Below, one piece after another: positions 59,653 through 64,000 of a DNA stretch of 64,000 bases. The position numbers were made by a program, and so were the translations under genes. How positions within the stretch are numbered: the first letter of the stretch is position 1; every line of letters starts with the position of its first letter. The notes below the pieces were generated by a model. That model did not search any database. It was not told the DNA's origin and worked only from the letters and a program-made list of their open reading frames with translations. The stretch comes from AP-15 sp963787425 (lineage in GTDB: Bacteria > Pseudomonadota > Alphaproteobacteria > ATCC43930 > CGMCC-115725): the NCBI GenBank assembly GCA_963787425.1, contig CAWBCV010000021.1, positions 189,158 to 253,157 on the forward strand, read 5' to 3'.

Positions 59653-61801
59653 CTAATCGACATTTCTTAGTTCACCGATTTTATCGCCTTCGTTCATGTA
59701 AAGTAGCTCATCGTCAGAATCATCATCGGCGATCTCATCGATTGCAAGATCAAGAACCGGGCCTGTGAGCTGCACCGTTGCGGCAATGCCCCCGATTGAA
59801 CTCACACCGCTGAGGGCGCGACCCATTGCCTTCTGCCGAGTGTCCAAGCTTTCCATCGCCTTAACAGTGCTCACGGCACGCTTTTTGGCAGTACTGACCG
59901 CCTCACCATATTTCACGAATTCGCTCTGCACCTTAAGAAGGAGAGCTGCGATCTCGCCGGCCTTGTGCTAAATCGCGACCGAACGCGAGACGGCGTGGAC
60001 GGCATTGAGTATTGCCGTTAGATTTGTCGGGCCCGCCACGACTACAGTGAACTCACGCGTGATCGCGCTTATAAGGCCGGGGCGCTTCACGATCTCAGCA
60101 TAGAGGCCTTCGGATGGCACGTACATCACAGCGTAGTCAGTTGTGCGCGGTGGTGAGATGTATTTCATGTAAATTTCCTTCGCACACGCCCGGAAGCGTG
60201 TTTCTAGCTTTTGCGCCGCTTGTTCTGTTCCCGCCGGATCTCCTGCCTCGGCAGCTGTCATCAGACGCTCATAATCCTCGGTAGGAAACTTAGCATCGAT
60301 AGGCAACAGTACATTTTCTTGGTGCTCGTCAAGCAACGGGATCTTGACACAGAACTCGACGGTTTCATTTGACCCATCCTTAATTCGGACATTTCTGGCA
60401 TACTGATTAGGTGCCAGCATATCCTCCAGGATCGCCGCAAGCTGGGTCTCGCCCCAGGTACCGCGGCTCTTAACATTGGTCAGCACGCGCTTTAGATCAC
60501 CGACGCCGGTGGCGAGCTTCTGCATGTCCCCGAGGCCTTCGTGAACCTGCTTTAACTGTTGCGTGACGAGATTGAACAACTCGCCTAGACGCTTTTCCAA
60601 CGTCCCCTGAAGCTTCTCGTCAACGGTTTGCCGCATTTGCTCGAGCTTCTGATCATTTTCACGGCGCAGCGTCATCAGCCCCTCGGCTACGCTCTCTCGC
60701 AGCTTTTCCTGGCCGCGTTGGGAGGCCTCGCCGATCTCGCTCATCCGTTTGCTCATGCCTTCGAGGGCGATCCGCTGCTCCTCGGCAACACGCTTGGCAT
60801 TTTCACGCAGGTCTTCGCCAACTTTGTTGAGGGTGTTAGTTACCTCTTCCCGGAGTTCCTTAGCTGCGGTGCCGGCATCTTGCCGCATCTCGGTCAGTTT
60901 GGCTTCCGTCACCCGCCGAAATGATTCGAAGCGCTGTCCGATGCCCTCGCTGAGTTCGACGATCTTGGTCGAGACCTCTCTCAACCGGTCCTTCTGAGTT
61001 GTAGCCGCAACTTCCGCGTTCATGCGGAGATCGTCGCCCACTGTCTTGAGAGTCGTCTGTACCTCCTCTCGTAAGGCCTTGCCAGCCGCGGTGCTCGCTT
61101 CTCTGGCCGAATCGAAGCGACCGCTGATACCTTCCATTAAGGCGGTAATCTTTTGGTCGACGATTTGTCGAAGCGCCTCCATCCGACCGTCGATACCGCT
61201 GAGCCCCTCGGTAAGTTGAATGGCGAACGCTTCCAGCTGTGTTCTTTGCACGTTGGCAGCGTTTGCGGCCGAGAGTCGAAGATCGTCCCCCACGGATTTG
61301 AGCGATGCGCTTACTTCTTCACGGAGCGCTTTACCTTGTTGAGCATGAGTTTCCTGCGCGTTATCCAGCTTGCTCACAAGTGTTTGGATCAGGTGATTTG
61401 TTTTCTGATCGACCGCTAGCCGCAAGGTTTCCATGCGCTGATCGAGCACCTTTACGCCTTCCCTCAGCTGCTGGGCAAATGAGTTCTAGCTGGTTATGCT
61501 GCAGTTCGGCCGCCTGACCGGCACTTTGCCGGAGGTCGTCGCCCACGGCCTTGAGTGCGGCCCATACCTCGTCGCGCAGTGCCTTGCCGCGGTCTTCGGC
61601 GCTGTTAACGCTGCGGTCGTTGTCATCTCGGATGGTCCTCTGGATCCGCTCCAGATCGGATTTCAAGGTCTGTGTTTGGACCGTCAGCTCTCGGAGGTCG
61701 ATGAGACCTGGAGACCGCCGCAGGAGAAGGATGACCATCCCGATGATCAGGGCAACACAGATAACGAGTTGTACCCACAACGCTAGTTCCGCGGCGCTCA
61801 T
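59653..61801 (-). pseudogene. rmuC: RmuC-family protein, interrupted by a frameshift and an amber codon
   Basis: From the ATG at 61801 there is a membrane anchor (LALWVQLVICVALIIGMVI), then a long coiled coil. The frame shifts near 61487 (LQHNQLE to SFAQQLREGV). It then stays open to a TAG at 59968, after which the same frame continues HKAGEIAALLLKVQSEFVK and YGEAVSTAKKRAVSTVKAM to 59653. The RmuC core is clear: GTWGETQLAAILEDMLAPNQY, VLLPIDAKFPTEDYERL, KYISPPRTTDYAVMYVPSE and GPTNLTAILNAVHAVSRSV. The coiled coil contains four copies of an approximately 80-residue unit with GKALREEV...LKxVGDDLR. The normal position of the TAG is Gln in relatives (RSVAIQ). RmuC limits inversion and helps resolve DNA ends. 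Confidence 0.88.
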
Positions 61802-62561
61802 AAAGTTTTCCCTGATTTGCACGCTGGTGGCGAAGTTCTCGGATCATCTATCGCTCTATCGGAAAGCACAGATTTTCGCCGGGCACGGCATAGATCTCGA
61901 TCGCTCGATCTTGGCAAGCCGGGTCGGGCGCGCCTGCTGATGGCTGCGGCCGCTGTCGATTGTCGCCGTGGTAGAGTGAGTTCGGCCATGGTCGTCCGAT
62001 CCCCGACAGGGGGCCCACAATCATGGATCCTCGGGAGTCAATCGTTGGTAAAGACGATCGCCTCGACAAAATCGTCGCTCTAGGATCGGAAGCCGGCTAT
62101 ACTGCCCGTAAATCGCTGCAGGCGTGTTCTAAAACTCGCGGGTGGATCGGGCCGGTCAGTTAACCCGCGCGAGCATCACGGCAGCGTGCGGCTCGGCAAT
62201 CAACCGGCGAAGCTACGGCCGGTCGGTCTTGGCACCTGACGCGACTACGCGTAACACCTTTTTCACCCGGCCTTGGTCAGCACGCGCACTTGGGCGTCAA
62301 CACTCTGGCCGTCCGTGGATACCCGGGCATAGCCGTATTTCCTGCGCTACTTATGGCGGTAATTTATGCAAAGGAAAAGTCGTTTTAGACCATGATTTTC
62401 CTACATAAATTTTCAATCTTTGCAACTCCGCCGGCTTATTCGGGGTTCCCGCTGTGCTGTAGTGTTGTCGGGCCAGAGCGCGGATTTAAAGGTCGCAGTT
62501 CCTGCAAAAACTTGTCGGCCATCTCAGTGATTGTATTCCAGTCCGCTAAGCCATGACCCGC
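61802..62561. other. No supported gene
   Basis: About 760 bases upstream of rmuC. Open frames on both strands are short, overlapping and Arg/Ser-rich. The segment near 62340..62430 is AT-rich (GGTAATTTATGCAAAGG) and could hold a promoter. I see no RNA gene, repeat or terminator. Confidence 0.35.
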
Positions 62562-63056
62562 TCAAGCAGAGCCGGGCATTCCGGACGGATCGCGGGCTGC
62601 GTGACGGACGGCGTGGATGATGATCTCGGTCTGCGTGATCTCGTAAAAAACGTGATAGGGGTAAGGCGTCGTCGTCATCCGGCGAATCGCCGGATCGCTC
62701 GTGCGGCGTCCGATGTGAGGATGCTGTAACAGAAGGTCGGTGAGGGCCTGAATACGGGCCTGAACTCTCCGCGCGCCCTGCGGCGAATGGACGGCGATGT
62801 AATCGAGGATCGCGCTAAGAGCCTAACCAAGAATGAATCCAGAAATCTCAGCGCGTTACCATTCCTCCTCGTCATTCCCGCGAAAGCGGGAATCCAGAGT
62901 TGGCAAGGCTGCAGCGGTTGCCCCCCTGTTCAAGCCAGGGGCAGGCTCTGGACCCCCGCTTTCGCGGGGGCGACGATAACCCGTTGCAAACGCGGAATCC
63001 ATTTTGGGTCAGCCTCTAAGACCGGCAAGGGCCGGAAGACTGTAGCGAAGCCTCAC
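62562..63056 (-). pseudogene. ParE/RelE-type toxin gene split by a MITE
   Basis: The GTG at 63056 overlaps the antitoxin stop and begins RLRYSLPALAGL. The reading continues after the 201-bp insertion (MITE plus one target copy) as SAILDYIAVHSPQGARRVQ, ARIQALTDLLLQHPHIGRR, TTTPYPYHVFYEITQTEII and IHAVRHAARDPSGMPGS, ending at 62562. The two parts join in frame and give a 97-residue ParE/RelE-fold toxin (gyrase inhibitor or mRNase type) with normal length. Removal of the MITE therefore restores the gene exactly. The toxin is certainly inactive in its present form, because the MITE introduces stops. Confidence 0.85.
62821..63015. mobile_element. MITE with terminal inverted repeats and 6-bp target duplication
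   Basis: A 195-bp element inside the toxin gene. Left end GCCTAACCAAGAATGAATCC; right end read inward GGCTGACCCAAAATGGATTC, an imperfect TIR of about 20 bases. It is flanked by direct repeat CTAAGA (62815..62820 and 63016..63021). The interior carries two strong hairpins: ATTCCCGCGAAAGCGGGAAT (62873..62892) and ACCCCCGCTTTCGCGGGGGC (62952..62971). It has no coding capacity and must depend on a transposase elsewhere. The CGTCATTCCCGCGAAAGCGGGAAT-type core is widespread in proteobacterial genomes. Confidence 0.85.
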
Positions 63057-63283
63057 AGACCGTGTTTGGCCCACACCGTCCGCACCTGCGCATCGGTCGC
63101 AAATTCGCCACGGGCGGCGGCAGCTTTTGAAGCGGCGATGGCGGCTTGCTCTTCGGGAGTGAGCGAGACCGGCGGCTCGTCATCCGCACCGCTCAGCCAG
63201 AGTACGACACGGGCAATGTCGTCCTGTGCGTCCGCGGGAAGGCCGCGCGCGGCCGGGAGCGCTTGATCGAGAAGTTTTGTCAC
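63053..63283 (-). CDS. Antitoxin of a ParDE/RelBE-like module
   Basis: A 76-residue protein: LLDQALPAARGLPADAQDD, IARVVLWLSGADDEPPVSL and TPEEQAAIAASKAAAARGE with FATDAQVRTVWAKHGL. The acidic middle and the ALRGEFATDxxVxxxWxKHGL-type C-terminus are typical of the small antitoxins paired with ParE/RelE toxins in Alphaproteobacteria. Its TGA overlaps the toxin GTG. With the toxin split by a MITE, the antitoxin is now an orphan that could still repress its promoter. Confidence 0.85.
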   Translation of the reverse strand: MTKLLDQALPAARGLPADAQDDIARVVLWLSGADDEPPVSLTPEEQAAIAASKAAAARGEFATDAQVRTVWAKHGL

Positions 63284-64000
63284 TGATGGCTCGGCCAGAA
63301 AAATTTCCCGTACATTATCTGTATATTATCACACATCCTGCCTAGGGAAAAGCTGATGTTTTCGCGGGTCGGCACAAGCTCCCGAGGATCTTGTCCAGAT
63401 GTTGTGGTTTACGCCACTGTGCGCAACTCGTTCAAAGTCTGAAAGGACAAAATCTCAGCCAAAAAGCCTCACCCCTGTAAGGGGCGCGAGGTGGCACCGG
63501 ACGGCGCGTTCGGCGTCGGTGTCGCAAGGATCGGCCGCGATGTCGACCGCCTCGTGGCAGTAGACGATAACGCCAACGACCTGACCGCTTTGGATCGCGC
63601 CGCGCGAGCGGGCGATTAAGACCAAGCTTACGCCCCGCTTACGATCATCCGGTTGCCCAAGCCGTCCGGTCCGACCAATCCCGATGCGCAGATCACTCCG
63701 CTGCACGACCCGGCTCCTTCGTCGGTGCCCGCGGCCGGATCGTGACCGGCACCACGTTCGCACGGGGTGTGCCGGTTAGAAAGTAGAGGCGACGGAAGGC
63801 GTCTTCTGGGCGCGGCGGATGAGCCGGCGGCGAGAACAGAGGGGGCGCGCTGTACCCATGAAATGTCTGATTATTGGAGCCGTCCTTCTCGGGATGAACG
63901 GCTGCGCCGACATCCAAACAGTGTCGACGCCAAAATCCGTCCGAATGGCTATTTGTGCGCCTCTGGTCTCTCGTTGTAACCTGTTTCATGGAAAACTCCC
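63284..64000. other. No firmly supported gene at the right edge
   Basis: After an AT-rich stretch (63300..63345) that probably holds the toxin-antitoxin promoter, several overlapping frames occur on both strands. One minus frame at 63455..63763 (RIGIGRTGRLGQPDDRKRG, VSLVLIARSRGAIQSGQVV) has an ordered look but is not recognised. No RNA genes or repeats are seen. Confidence 0.35.

Overview
The window is GC-rich DNA from an alphaproteobacterium. The best evidence is the block ispDF / dusB-ntrB-ntrC-ntrY-ntrX-(dat)-HAD-hfq-hflX / mazG (27965..40905), an arrangement typical of Alphaproteobacteria (Rhodospirillales/Hyphomicrobiales-like) whose parts are each recognisable here. The host lineage cannot be fixed further from sequence alone.

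Layout. 1..11330 is a decayed accessory region. It holds remnants of an SGNH hydrolase, a GNAT acetyltransferase, a CBS-domain protein, a tyrosine recombinase, a RidA protein, a group II intron and LivF. Between them lie a few intact metabolic genes (two GFA-family proteins, a TauD-type dioxygenase, a glutathione transferase). 11336..21425 is a transport and oxygenase cluster: cupin, PhnD-like binding protein, two NMT1-type substrate-binding proteins, two ABC permeases, one ATPase, a stand-alone Rieske oxygenase, and divergently a second Rieske oxygenase with small subunit, RidA and a DUF3830 stump. The substrate is unknown. 21515..27767 is rich in mobile DNA: an unclassified multicopy-type gene, an IS91 remnant and a complete IS256 element, interleaved with a DUF3300 protein and a glycine-rich PEP-CTERM protein. 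27965..40905 is the Ntr/RNA-metabolism core. 40906..46115 is a second accessory stretch: a 1.1-kb gene-poor segment, an orphan ABC membrane domain, a secreted beta-propeller and a serine recombinase. 46358..57102 is a nitrogen-scavenging cluster on the minus strand: gamma-glutamyltransferase, ureD, formamidase, AmiS/UreI channel, FmdB, fluoride channel plus DUF190, then ureA-B-C-E-F-G. 57235..64000 carries an MBL-fold hydrolase, a small secreted protein, a decayed DUF1254 gene, a broken rmuC and a toxin-antitoxin pair whose toxin is split by a MITE.

How the genes work together. The complete two-component nitrogen circuit (NtrBC and NtrYX) lies on the same segment as urease, formamidase and gamma-glutamyltransferase, all of which release ammonia from organic nitrogen. 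A candidate NtrC-type palindrome lies just upstream of dusB-ntrBC.

The most striking general property is the number of disrupted reading frames, about fifteen. They include ispDF, which is normally essential, so part of the disruption may be sequencing or assembly error. Several cases are structurally clean events and cannot be base-calling artefacts: the MITE in the toxin gene with exact frame restoration on excision, the IS256 insertion with an 11-bp direct repeat, and the internal deletion of dat.
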